In this document: one piece after another, positions 12,583 through 25,000 of the stretch
Layout of the letters: every line of letters starts with the position of its first letter
Position numbering within the stretch: position 1 is the first letter of the stretch
Source: Rotaria socialis
Taxonomy: Eukaryota > Rotifera > Eurotatoria > Philodinida > Philodinidae
Assembly (NCBI GenBank): GCA_905331475.1
Contig: CAJNYU010001562.1
Coordinates: 29,331 to 93,330, forward strand
Direction: 5' to 3'
Length of the DNA: 64,000 nt
Position numbers and translations under genes: made by a program
Notes under the pieces: model-generated
What the model saw: only the letters and a program-made list of their open reading frames with translations
Told to the model about the DNA's origin: nothing
The model's database searches: none

Positions 12583-13934
12583 GGACCGTTGTATACGACG
12601 TGAAATACCTTAGATCGAAAGCAGAATTCTAAGCAGAATTGGTCATTTGCCAGCAGAATTTTGTAAGAACTCTATATTCCTATACAGAATTGTGTATCAA
12701 TAGAAAAAAGATATATATTTCTATCTATCGAAATGGAAGTTTTGCTTAGAATTTTGTTTAAAAGCAGAATTCTAGGTTTGTTATAAAGCTTTACTGTATT
12801 TTATCTAAGTAATATTGGTGTTTGAACTGGAGTCAGACGTTGAATATTCAGTTTTCGAAGAAATTTTCAAATATAATTAGACTCTGCTGAAGTACTTTAT
12901 TATTAGTGTCAATCCTATAGCTTTATTTCAATCAACCGTTTTCATATGAATGCTTTCTTAAATATTTTCTCATTAAAATTTCCATATCTGAATTTCAAAA
13001 TGTTAATTTGTCGATCAAATGAGCTTTACAAGAAAATCAATAGAGAAAAAAGATTTTCAGCACAATCCCCATTGGGGCTAAAATGTGTAACTCACATATC
13101 ATGGATCACTTAGATACATACTTGCTCAATAAAGGACTTTCTTTTCTTTAATAGAATGAGTTTCATAATGTTTTTCGGAATTTGATAGAAGAAAATTAAC
13201 GTTTTAACATTTGGAAGTTATTGAATATGTTAATAGTGAATTGTAGTAGGAGAGAGAAGATCTGAAGACGATATAGCTATTGATGTTATTGATAAAAAAA
13301 ATGTTGGGAGATTCTAATTATTTTGTGGTACGAGCTGGGTACTTGATATATTTTTATAAAGATATATTTGACAAAAGTTTTCGACTAAACGGAACAAGTG
13401 GACATTATAGATATACAAAAGAGGATCGAACCTGTTGTTTATGGTTCCCTAATTTATTACCATAGATTATCATAAACAATTATAAAATAAACTTTCGTTA
13501 ATGAAATAATGACTACCTTGAAATGATTGAGTATAACAGTTATTCACAACATATGATAATTGATCGTCTCTCAAACGAAAATTTTATATCATCATTTTTT
13601 AGATTAACTACTTTAATCAAGTTCAAACTTTGAAACAATATGATTTGATATATTGATACAAGAATTTTCAGTTAAACTATTGGTTTATTACTGAAATTAG
13701 ATAGAAGAATAAAAATAAATTGTAATATTTTTATTAGTTTAGTCGAATTAGCAAAACTCTTGTATCGAATAGAATTAAAGAATTATAATCGGTCATATCT
13801 AAGTACTATCAATAAAAGTTTAACTGTAAATATTAATTCTGAATAATATATGCGCCATACCTATTAGTTGTTTTTGTCTATGTTTTATTAAGATAATTAA
13901 GTATTGTGATGATATCAATATATCTGGTGTACGT

Positions 13935-14320
13935 CTCAGTCTTTCTTTTTGTTTCTCATCTATTTGTCTCTTTCTTCCGTTCTATTGTTCATTTATTAGC
14001 CTTTCATTTTCTACTCTTTCTTCTCTCTATCCTTCTCACTCTTCTTTGGGTATAAAAGCGTGGACTATCCATGTAAACAATGTGATGATTTTAGATACAA
14101 AAGATGCTTGTATTAATGGAACTATGATTTGTTTAGCTTCGTTATATCATAAATCGCATCATTGACACATAGAGCATCCGTTAATGTATCCAGCGAAGAT
14201 GGGGGGGGGGAGAGTGAGAGAGAAAAGAAAGAGTAAAAAAGGAAAGACTAATCAATGGACAATAGAGAGAAAGAAAGAGGCAAATATATAAGTAACAGAA
14301 AGAAAAACTATAACGAGATA
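13935..14320. repeat. Long imperfect inverted repeat with pyrimidine/purine strand bias
   Basis: A pyrimidine-rich arm at ~13935-14065 (many TCTTTC and CTCT runs) pairs with a purine-rich arm at ~14190-14320 (GAGAGAAAGAAAGAGG and similar). Read as reverse complement, the arms align beyond simple composition. For example TCTATTGTTCATTTATTAGC corresponds to TCTATTGTCCATTGATTAGT. The loop is about 130 bp. A run of ten or more G bases at ~14200-14210 sits at the inner edge of the right arm. Confidence 0.6.
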
Positions 14321-14341
14321 TTCTTGATTCAGAATAATATC

Positions 14342-14680
14342 TGTACCCAGGACACAATCCGATAGTTGAATCCAACCGGATTCGATCGGTTCCTGCAAGA
14401 TTCTAAGCAAATCTGGGTTGCGGACCCACTCACGGATCCCTAGTGTTGGAATCCGATCGATTCTTGCAGGAACCAGTCAAAATCCGATAGGTTTTTTTAG
14501 GAACCTTGTTGGAATCCGACTCCTTAAATTCCTATCGAATTCGACTCTTGGATTTGGTCGGATATTCGCCGGATTCCAACACTAGGTATCCGTTAGTAGT
14601 TCTTTAACCCGGAATCTCATGGGACTTTGTCGAGTCATCGGATTTTATAAGATCCGATCGGATTCATTCACCTGGGTACA
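14342..14680. mobile_element. MITE-like element, ~339 bp, TGTACCCAGG ends
   Basis: The left terminus TGTACCCAGG (14342-14351) and the right terminus CCTGGGTACA (14671-14680) are perfect inverted repeats, with looser pairing further in around ATCCGATCGG-type motifs. Inside, AGTGTTGGAATCCG (~14452) recurs inverted as CGGATTCCAACACT (~14570). There is no coding capacity. A target-site duplication could not be defined. Confidence 0.6.
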
Positions 14681-15249
14681 CATGAGCACATAGAATTATT
14701 CTTATTCTAATAAACTATAAATGATTCACAAAATTGTTTTTTTTAATTAAAAATACACATGTCTTAGGTTTCAACGACTGTTTTTCCATTATGAATATAA
14801 AACACTATTTATAAGACATATTTGATTTTTCTCTTTTTAAATGCAATCAATATGAACAAATTTGATATTTAAACATTATTCTACTATTTAACATAAGTAT
14901 TAGTTCAATTGATATATTTTTACGTTTTATTAGGTACACTGAAATTTAAAAACAATTTTGTGGAACTCACATATTTTCGAAGATAATGGTAAGTATAAGT
15001 TTAAAAGCAAGATTTTTTCGGCTCCTCACCCTCTCCCCATTACAGACATTAATGAGTTTAAAATTGTGCTAATTAGGAGCTTGACTAATTAGGCTGCTAT
15101 TTCTTCCTTTTTTAATTACAGACTACATGAAAAAATCAGTACTTGCCCATTACAGACCATAGTAACTAGTCTCTGCCATTGTTAAATATAGGAGTTAACA
15201 ATTACTACTCCATTACAGACATCAGCAAATAGGCAATGACCTAATTATA

Positions 15250-15484
15250 CAAGGGGGGAAAAGCTGATTTAAATCACAGTAAAACTCAACTTACAATCAA
15301 TATAAATTAACTGTATTGGAATGAGTTTGCGTGAGTTTCGGTGCCTTTGAATGATTTTCAGTAATAATTTATGATTTGGAATAGTTTTTAGTTACTTAAG
15401 CAAATTTTTCGTTTTCTCAAACTCATTTTAAATCAGCTAAACTCAGAAAAATCATGAAACTCATAAATCGCTTTTTCCCCCTTG
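15250..15484. mobile_element. 235-bp MITE, TA target sites (Tc1/mariner-like)
   Basis: The ends are CAAGGGGGG then AAAAGC (15250 on) and GCTTTTTCCCCCTTG (ending 15484), a near-perfect inverted repeat of about 15 bp. TA dinucleotides flank both sides (15248-15249 and 15485-15486), as expected for Tc1/mariner-type insertion. The inner sequence continues the symmetry: GCTGATTTAAA on the left against TTTAAATCAGC on the right. No coding region is present. Confidence 0.7.
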
Positions 15485-15712
15485 TAATTATAGCTTTTGG
15501 AAATCAAAGTCGATTTTTCAGATAAACTATTTTGAATTATTTTAGTAGCCCTAAGGGATATATGTTAGTTCCACATTTTAGCCCCAAAGGGGCTACGCTA
15601 ACAACCTTTTTTTTAATGAATTCTTTTAAATTGTTGATATTTAATCACAATTAATATTTATTGTAGATTATTGATTTATATTTTTATTTCTGTACACTGA
15701 AAAAAGAACTAA

Positions 15713-16686
15713 CGAGGGAAGGTCTCCAAGTGATACCAACCATTTAGGTTCATATTGTGCTCATAAGTAGAACCCAGTGAGACTAGAAAAAGCCCAAAAG
15801 ATTTCGTGCCATTAGGCCTTTCTTTCAAAGTTATAACCGTTTTACTAAATTTTCGTCATTGGGCAAAGAATTTACAGAAAAACTGAATGAAGGAATTTCA
15901 AACTGAAATTTTTCCTAACAATAGTAGGTCTCATCGATGTTAGAAGGTTCCAAAAATTTCAGTGAAAATGAATGCATCATTCTTGAGATATTGCATATTG
16001 ATGAAAACGGCCATTTTCCAAAAAATGCCGTAAAATTGGCTTCTCTTCAATATGCAATATCTCGAGAATGATGCATCCATTTTCACTGAAATTTTTGGGA
16101 CCTTCTAACATCGATGAGACCTATTGTTATGAAAAAGTTCAGTTCGAAAATCTTTCATTCAGTTTTTCTGTAAATTCTTTGCCCAATGACGAAAATTTAG
16201 TAAAACGGTTATAACTTTGAAAGAAAGGCCTAATGGCACGAAATCTTTTGGGCTTTTTCTAGTCTCACTGGGTTCTACTTATGAGCACAATATGAACCTA
16301 AATGGTTGCCCATGTTGCGAATACTGGATCAATTTTTGTGGTAAACTGCGGTATTTATCTATTCTGCGGTAATGGGAGCCGGTAGCCGGACCGGTAAAAC
16401 CGCGGTAAACCGGTGGTTTTTTGCGCATGTTTATCACATATAAAAGTAAAAAAAAAGGATCTTTAAAATAGTTTAATTGATGATTTGGAAAAACTTTTTC
16501 TGTCAAAAATTATAGATGAACCGGTTAACCGCGGTAAATGCCAGTTCATTTTTTGTGGTACACCGCGGTATTTATCCGTTCTGCGGTAATGAGAGCCGGT
16601 AATCGGATCGGTAAAACCGCGGTTAACCGCCGATTTTCATGCGGTTTTTGTTACATGGGTGAGATCGCTTGGAGACCTTCCCTCGT
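15713..16686. mobile_element. Long fold-back element (arms ~300 bp) split by a nested insertion
   Basis: The left arm 15713-~16019 is almost completely complementary to ~16033-16308 plus 16667-16686. Landmarks on the left include GAGGGAAGGTCTCCAAGT, CAACCATTTAGGTTCATATT and GAGATATTGCATATTGA; their reverse complements occur in order on the right. The right arm breaks at 16308, directly after AAATGGTTG, and resumes with CTTGGAGACCTTCCCTCG, so about 350 bp were inserted there. The left flank TGTACACTGAAAAAAG resembles the TA-CACTGAAAAA end type seen at 63071-63085. Confidence 0.8.
16309..16659. mobile_element. ~351-bp GC-rich element nested in the fold-back arm
   Basis: It is bounded by CCCATGT and ACATGGG and inserted in the right arm of the fold-back element. 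It contains an imperfect direct repeat of about 78 bp (16334-16411 and 16550-16628), including GCGGTATTTATC, TTCTGCGGTAATG and GGTAAAACCGCGGT. The GGTAAACCGGT/CCGCGG motifs are self-complementary. The composition is clearly more GC-rich than its surroundings. The ends suggest a short-TIR DNA element; no coding capacity and no sure target duplication were seen. Confidence 0.65.
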
Positions 16687-18340
16687 AAGTCTGAAATCAA
16701 TGTGTAATGTATTTAGTCTCCGATAGATGGTCCTAAATATATCTTATCATAGTACACAGCGGCTGCTAATGTGTCTAGCAGTAGCATATACTGGTTCCTA
16801 ACGCTCTGACTTTTATATAAGGTAGTGTGTGTATACAGTAACACAAAATTCTGTAAGAGAGACAGAATTCTATATTGGTACTATTCGTTGCGTCTTAAAG
16901 TCATATATGTAGTTATTAATAGTGCAAAATTGTTGCTGTTTTGCTTATGAGAATTCTGCCACCCCTCGTTTCTTGTGAACTTGTTATTTGCTTTTTACTT
17001 GCCGAGATATTCTCCCATTGCATGATGAATCTGATAAAGAACAAACGAATCTTTTTTCATTTAAAATTGGATTCATATAAAGAGCCTTGGTAATCCTTGA
17101 AATATCATTTCAAACAATCTTAGCTTGAATAACAATTGTTTCAGCATATGTCAATTCTAAACAGATGTGTATCTACTTGAACTCTTAATCGATCGAATTG
17201 ATTTAAATTGAGTCCAGAATTCAATTGTGTTTTTATTCAATCAAACTGCAACTAGTATCAGTCTACAAGTCTCTGTTGAAAATATCTATCAGTAATATTT
17301 TCCGAGACGAAAACTACATTCTAGTCAAAATTTTAAAAAGCTCATTCGTGTTATATTAGTGGGAATAGCAGTCATCATGGCATTGAAAAAAGGGGAGTGT
17401 TTACATGAGAAGCATGTCTACATTTAATTCTAGTATGCTGTTGAATGACTTCTGATTGTCAGTAGAAACTAATCATCGAGTATCACCGGAAAGAAAATAT
17501 GATAGAAGCTACTATTCGTAGACAATCGTTAATGAGTAGTATCATTCATTTTATTGATTATAGGGTTGATATTCGGACTTCAGAGTTAGTTAAGAGTATC
17601 ATACAATAAGCTAAAATTTTGCTAAGATTATAAGCAATTTCAATAGAACAAGAAAGAGCCGAATTTCCCTTTTGTAATTCCTTTTTTGTCTTCTAAATGT
17701 CAAGCTTAAACGAGCAATAATTTCCAATATGAAACTTAATTTTAATCGAAAATTCATCGCTTATCGTTATAAACTAATATTGCAAAGAAACTAAACGATA
17801 GTTAAATTCATTTATATTTTTTCGCTTTCAAACAATCACTCTTATCAATTATAGTAATAATCGAAAAGACCGGAACAGCAAAATCTCCGGTATCTATCCT
17901 ACAAACAATGAAGGCTTAGGAAAATTCATGTTTTTCTATTGAGGGTTACGAAGTATGATTTCTCTAATATTTCATCTATATAGATTTTACCAAGTTATCT
18001 TCTCATCTGTATATTAACATTAATCATCGATTTTTGTCGTATTAAAGTTATTTCACCAAAAATCTATCGAGCCGATGATATTATTGATGATCAAATGAAT
18101 AATATATTATCATTATCGACATAAACATAGCCATTATCTGTCGTTATTTTCATTTCCTATTAGACTACATGACTTTTTTAGCGATTAACATGTTGCAAAG
18201 ATTCCATAAAAAATATCCATAATGTATTGCTCTGTCACATTTAATTTAGTCTTATTTCAAACGTCAAATAAATCATAAGATTGTATTTTTATTGAGAGTG
18301 TTCTGCGAAATAAATAGAAAGATTTTCGTATTTATTTAAT

Positions 18341-18460
18341 AAATTTCTTATCACTGAAGATTGTCTGCATAATATCTTTTTATAAAAAATACAAATAAAT
18401 TTCTTATCACTGAAGATTGTCTGGATAATATCTTTTTATAAAAAATACAAATAAATTTCT
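18341..18460. repeat. 56-bp tandem duplication
   Basis: Two adjacent copies, beginning AAATTTCTTATCACTGAAGA, differ at one visible position (CTGCATAA against CTGGATAA). A third copy breaks off after about 8 bp. The near-identity points to a recent duplication. Confidence 0.9.
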
Positions 18461-21400
18461 AGTGTAACAGTTAAATTTGATGACTTAAAAATATATTTAT
18501 TGGAATATTGAGTTGCAGTTGAAAATTTTGATGAAGAAATTCTTCAAAACTAGGTATTTATATCTGAATTAACGCGTCTATTATAATTTATTTCGAGTGT
18601 TTTTATGGTAATCAGTCTTATTTATGTTATCTAAGCATAGATTTTCTCAAGATGCTTAAAGACAGTTGCATAAAATCGACTTATTATACAAGAATAAGTA
18701 AAATGTGGTTTCAATGTATTGCAAATCCATCTGTGTTCACTCTTAGCAAAACGATCTATTATTCATGAAAACGCATATACCGATTAATACAACATAATAA
18801 TGATAATGTTCATATCGGTTTTCAGTTGATTAGAAGAAAGGATTTTCTTTTTCTGTGAATTGAAGATTACTTTATCTAAAAAAATTTATTTGTTTTCACT
18901 TCGTCATCGTTAGTCAACTACAAAAGATCAGGTTAACTGGTTCTTTGTTAAGAAATTGTCCTTTTTACTTCAACACACCTCTTGAAACAGTTAAACATTT
19001 CTATTAATACTCGAGAGATATAAATAGATTTGCCTTTGTATTAGCTACTATACGAATGAAACAATTATAATATTAGTTTCTTCTATAATTATTTGTAATA
19101 AATGACAAAATACTTTTTCATTTTGTTGTTTATGCTTGTCCATATAGATAGTATAAAATAATCAGTAATAACTCGTCAATTTTTTTAATTAGAAAAAGTA
19201 GCTTTTTTGCCAGAATAAAATGTTATATTAACGTTGAATTCGTTTAATTACGAACATATTTATGTTGACGGAACAATTAACAAATATAACGAAGTCTTCC
19301 ATGAAATGACGATAACATAATTATCTGCATTTTTATTTTCTTCATTAAGTCAATTAAGAAAGAACAAATTCTAAGTCATAAGAAAATATTTGCTGAAAAC
19401 AGAAATGCTTGTTTTAATATTGCATGTTGATGAGTAGAATCGATTTTCTTTTTATTCTTGGCATTTATTTTGCGCTAGAATAAGTACGATCATTCTTAAG
19501 AAAAAAAATTCTGGTTCTTCAGGCGCATGTATTAGCTACAGGGCCCTAATACAACAGTAATCTTTTTTCCTTTGTTCCATTCATAATTTCGGTCGAACGA
19601 ACCATGCTGCTGACTCCCTATTTCTCGAGAGACAAAAAAAGATAAAGAGTGATATAGCGGACATGCTTGCCAAAGTGGTTTGAGGGCGTAATGAGATCAG
19701 CATTTTGCATGTCTACGTGCCTGAGTATTGTGTGTCATGTTTATCTGATGGATGCGGTTCAATTGACATTCAGTAGATATATATTTAGACTTATTTTATA
19801 GAAACTAACATATTATTCGTTGGTTTAATAACGATGATAAAAAGATAAATTTGTTTGCTTTCAAAGAGCATCATTAGTAAATTATGATCACTTGATCAAT
19901 TGTGAAAATAACAAGAAACCAATCAAGATTTTGTAATTGCCAAGAAACACATGTGTCGTCAGCCAAATAACAGAAAAAATACTTCCTCATTTCTCTGTCA
20001 TCATTAGCCATGGCACTGTAAATGAATCAGGTGAATTCAACTTGCCTGACTGTATTTATGTTGAAGATTATGTAAAATAATACTAAATAACATTTATGAA
20101 GGATTTTTCAGTCATGAAATGTCAAATTGACTTGAATATTCTCTATTTGAAAGAGAAGAAAGCTACTTATTTAAGACGCGCATGTGGAAATAGTCTCTTG
20201 GCTTTGTGCTATTCTCTCTCGACGTACTAGTTATAACTGATACTTATGTTATTTATTAGATCAGGAACATCTCTATCTGCATCATAATCTTATTCTGTTT
20301 ACACACACTCTCTCTCTCTTTCTACAGTATAGAAATTTAATGGTTGAATAAAAAAAAAATCAAAGCCATTAAAAATACGAAGTTCTACTTCACTCATCAA
20401 TTTAAACCAATGCGACATTGTATTACTGAAAATAACTTTTGACATATGCAGAAATTTTTACACCACATGTTATGCTCTCTCTATATACATGCATTATAGA
20501 ATAGTCCGATGAGTTGATTCATTGATTTTGCTTTTTATAAATTCTATTCTCACTGTCTTGATAAGATATGTGATTTCTATGCTATGGATTAAAAGCATGA
20601 GATGCACCATTATCTAATTTACTAACAATGTAATAACTTACGGCCGACGAGTTTTTTTCCAATTTTTCCCGGAGACTACTATTCATATTCACGTACAGTC
20701 ATTTAACCTATGGACTTGCTTCAGTAATGGATGGTTGTTCTATGTTTAATACGAGCAATTGTTGAGAAGAACAAACGTGTAAAATCATTCATAGATTGAG
20801 AACGACAGAAAGTCCTTGTTTATGCATATCTCTTCTAATATTTTCTGTGAGAATTCTTCTTTTTTTCTTCTGTAAAGATGGAAAACAGATGGTGATGCTT
20901 TTTTTCTATCCTTACAAGTTTTATACGTCAGCGGCGACGAATAAGCATGATTTCATCAACATTTTCTATTAACTACCGTCATCATTAAAAACAGTATGAG
21001 TTCATATTAGAGTCTAATAATTGAGTTTTCGCTGTATTGACAAACAGCTTATTTCGTACTGTATACATAATAGAACGAATGAAGCCATGTCTGTCAAAGT
21101 TTTCTTTTCACGTTCGTTTGTTTTTTATTCCAATAAAAAAAAAGATACACGATAAATAGTTATTATAGTAAATTTAATCATCATTTTCTATTTGTATCGC
21201 TTATTCATATTATTATATAGATTTTAAAAAGCAACAAAAATACTTCGATCTATTGGTTCGGCTTTTTTTCAAATACACTTACATATTGATAATAAATAAA
21301 AGTTCAGAAGAACCATTAAAAATCATTGATACTAATATGTATGTCAGCGTCGAGATATACGTAGTGCTTGCCAAAAATCATTCTTTATGCGAATAGGAGA

Positions 21401-22012
21401 AAGGAAATTAGATTTTTCTATCATGTCTGTTGTTCTATTTTTCATGCATAAACACACATAACGACAAATTGTGATTATTAGCCAATAAAACAAGCTCCAT
21501 TACAATACAAAACAAACTTATACACGTCGAGTATGTAATCGGCTTATCATTAAAATCCATCATCGCCTCTATTCGCTTGCCTTCCGCCTATTTCATTAGA
21601 TTTTCTTCGTTATTCTATGTTTGTATTCAAAAAGAAAAGAAAAGAAGGATCATCTTTTCCTCTGCCCCTTTTTTTTGCTTCTTCTCTTGAGTATTGAATA
21701 ACATTGGATAATAATAAGAGTAGTAGAAAAACAAAAATCATCAGCGTGTAAGTTAGACTTGACAATTATTAATGGGATTATGCATACTTAAAGTCTGATA
21801 CATATAGATAAAGCATTTCATAAATTTATCATTAATCTTTACGCTCGTGTGTGTGTGTATGCGTTTATTTTTTTCAAATATTTTGATAGCATAGAAAAGA
21901 GAACGAAAAAATATTGGTTTTTCTTTATTAACGATTTTAATGAACCAGTACGCAGTCTAATTATGATTATTATTCATGTTTCAATAGATATACAATCAAA
22001 TATTCTTTGAAC

Positions 22013-25000
22013 ATGAATGCTGGTATTGATGAAACAAACAACAGCGAACATCGCTCATTGTCAAATAGTACAGCATCATCATCGTCTAGTGTTCGACCAA
22101 AAGAAGAAAAAATTTGTCTTCATTCAGCAAGTTCTAATGAGAATTCTATTTTAACACAAAACAAAATGTATACAGCAAGTAATCGTACAGACGAAGAAGA
22201 TTCTTCAACAGTACCAAATCATACTGAAGAAAATCCAATGAATAAATCATTTAAAAGAAAAGTTGTATCATTTAGTGCAATGCCCTGTGAAAAAAAAGTT
22301 GCTGATGGTAAAATAGAATAAAAAATATTTTGTTTTTATTTTATAATTGATATTATTTAGTTCATGACTGTCTTCGTTATATGCAAGAAGGAAGTGATTT
22401 TCTCAAAGTTCGTTCATATGTTCGACAATTTCGTCGTTTATATAAATTAAATGATAATTTAACAGCCATAAGTTGGTATCCAACATCGAAAAAACCATCA
22501 AAAGCAATTAGTATGTACTTTTTCGAAATATTTTTCAATTTTGTTTTTGTTACTTTATCTATTTAGTTACAATTGATTCGATAAAAGAAGTGCGTTTAGG
22601 AAAAACAACTGAACGTCTTCGCGAACATGCACAACAATTTGAAAATGAATCGATGCTTTCGATCATCTATACTGATGGAAATAATGATTGTGCTGCATTG
22701 GATCTAGTTGCAAGTAGTCCCGACGAAGCAAATATTTGGGTGACAGGCTTATCATGTCTTATTGCTCGTCACGGGAGTCCTCTTACACCAGCAGGTACAA
22801 AAACATATATAGATGAGATTTGAGAAATCCTTTTTTCTCGCTATGTCCTTGATTATTAAACTACCCTATATTTCTAGAAGCCTCTTAAAAGTAAAACATT
22901 GAACATGCATGAATGATATTGAAGATAAATATAGTAAAGTATTCAATTGATTAATTGAAATGAATACTTTCTTTCCGGAGAAATAGTGTATGTTACAATG
23001 CGTATCACTCCGACAAAAATAGCAACCAGTGATGTTGTTTCTTTTTCCCCTACGAGCTAATGATACCGACATGCTATTTTGCGATGCATATATGTAACCA
23101 CTGACATATAACATCATGTGCTTATCTTACTTCTGCATTTCATCCTATCTGAAGAGTAAAAAAAATATCCAATAAAAATGGAAAATATCTATTTCATGAT
23201 TGTCGGATAATCTTTGCTGAAAATGATTTGTATTTCTTGCTTTGACGTATATCTAACATTGACCTTTTGCTTGCTGATTCGAATTCGCACTGAGATTTTA
23301 CTTGCCTACTTAATTGAAAATAATTAACTTGATACTATACGGATGATGCCTACACGTATTTTTTATGTTTTCACCAGTTTAGGTTAAATTTGAATAAGAT
23401 TACTGTTGATTATACAACGGAAATGTCGTATTCTGACAGTAATATTTTGAATAATAAGTATAAATTATGTTTGCAGTGCAATACTATGAGAATTGCTTTG
23501 GAGAGAGCACGTCGGTTCATATTGAATAAATACCAAAATTAACATGAAATGCAGTTCTAAGAGAAATTCAATCATTTACTATTACATTTATTGACTTCTA
23601 CCATGATGAGTAAAGAAGAAGTAAAAGCTACTCTAACTCAACCGGAGAAATTTTCTGACAACTTGATTTAGTCGCTATCAGTTGATATACATCTGTAATG
23701 ATATTTTGGACGCATACCGCTGCAAGTTCTTCTCTTTCTTTATTACATAGCAGATGTTTTCCCGTAGTAAGATATTTTCTCATCTTATTATTAGAATTTA
23801 CGAAAGCTATAGTATATGATCGAATTTCTTCAGACATTATAGCTCGTGTTAATTTTGACATGTTTTCAATACAATTTGGTGTTGTATTTTTCCAAACACG
23901 TTATTCATTTTGCTCTATAAACAATGCCTATAATTATAATTTCTAAAATGTCTTTTCAATTTTATCTTAAACATGCAAGTAACATCATAAACCATTTATC
24001 TATTGAATAGTACTGTAAAAATCATCATCAGAATTATTAGTTATTTGATTTGTATTAAATAAAACAATTGAATCTTCAGGTTTTCTTTTATATCAGGAAT
24101 AAACCTAGCAGTATGAGATCAAAATTGTCAATTTTTATCAGCTTTCTTCTTCTTCGTCTGGGAGGAAGTGATGAAAAATTGAGATAGACGCATTGTTTAA
24201 TCTTATAGTTATCGTATATATGCATAATAATAGCATGTTGCTATCATGAGTACCTCGGGAAAAAGAAGACATTCTCTTGTTTCTATTTTTGTAGATTTTT
24301 GGTGTATTTTTAGCATGCCTTGAAGCTTGACTCCGGATGCTTCGAAAGCCTCTTTCTGTCGATGGTGATTCAATAGATTCAGACGAAAAGAGCCTTTAAG
24401 ATATATTTTCTCCGCAATTTTATAGTATGTTTTTCTACAAGATAAGAACCCAAAATGCAAGTGTAATAGAATGACGTCATTTTATCTTTGTCAACATAAT
24501 ATCTAATCACTTGATTATTACATAAATCATTCATTAGTCTAATCCAGTATTTTTAAGAATTGATTTTTCATGCTCTATCCAACTTCTTCTCGTCGTATAC
24601 GTTTTCTAATCGATTAAAGTGAAACTTAAGGCTATGAGAATCATATCACATTAATCGGATTTGTCCATGCCTTATAATTATTATAAAGGAGTATTTAAAA
24701 CTGAAGAAAAAATAAAATAAAACCTATTAATAGATTTTGAAGACCGACAAAAGATGCGTGATCGCTGGTTACGTGATGCCTTCGCTGTTGGATTATCATC
24801 TTCGGCAAGTGAATCTGAGCAAATTAATCATAATGAATATCAAACACTCTCGGCGAAAAGCTCCATCGATGAAGAAGAAGCTGTAAGATTACTTGGAGAT
24901 TATGGAATTTCTCAAGATAAAGCTAAGATTAGATTACAAGTAGGTCCAATGTTTTTATTTTTATTTATTTAAACGATTCGAAAATAAAAAATATTCATTC

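Larger units (their letters stand above)
13065..15597. repeat. Pair of inverted ~35-bp repeats with a third partial copy
   Basis: The block at 13065-13099 (GGGGCTAAAATGTG then AACTCACATAT) is matched inverted at 15561-15597 (TATGTTAGTTCCACATTTTA then GCCCC). Each outer edge carries a small CCCC-NTT-GGGG-type palindrome. A third, direct-orientation partial copy (TTTTGTGGAACTCACATAT) lies at 14956-14974. The pair could mark the ends of a 2.5-kb element enclosing the smaller ones at 13935-14320, 14342-14680 and 15250-15484, or could be scattered copies of one short repeat. Confidence 0.4.
8373..22012. other. 13.6-kb gene-free, repeat-rich interval
   Basis: No exon of a known family is recognised on either strand. 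Every open frame is short (at most 90 codons) and falls on AT-rich or inverted-repeat DNA. The interval from 11.5 to 16.7 kb is packed with short inverted-repeat elements, listed separately. 8373-11520 and 16700-22012 look like plain AT-rich spacer, except for a 56-bp tandem duplication at 18341-18460. The right end should hold the PLCL promoter and possibly a 5' UTR intron: TTTCAATAG at 21979-21987 resembles an acceptor. Confidence 0.6.

Noticed and set aside
12620-12790. Recurring GCAGAATTCTA motifs, partly inverted
   Set aside because: Pairing is weak and scattered; no clear ends.
19660-19770. tRNA-like boxes (TTGCCAAAGTGGTTT and later GGTTCAATTGA)
   Set aside because: No acceptor stem or cloverleaf can be folded, and the B box is poor.
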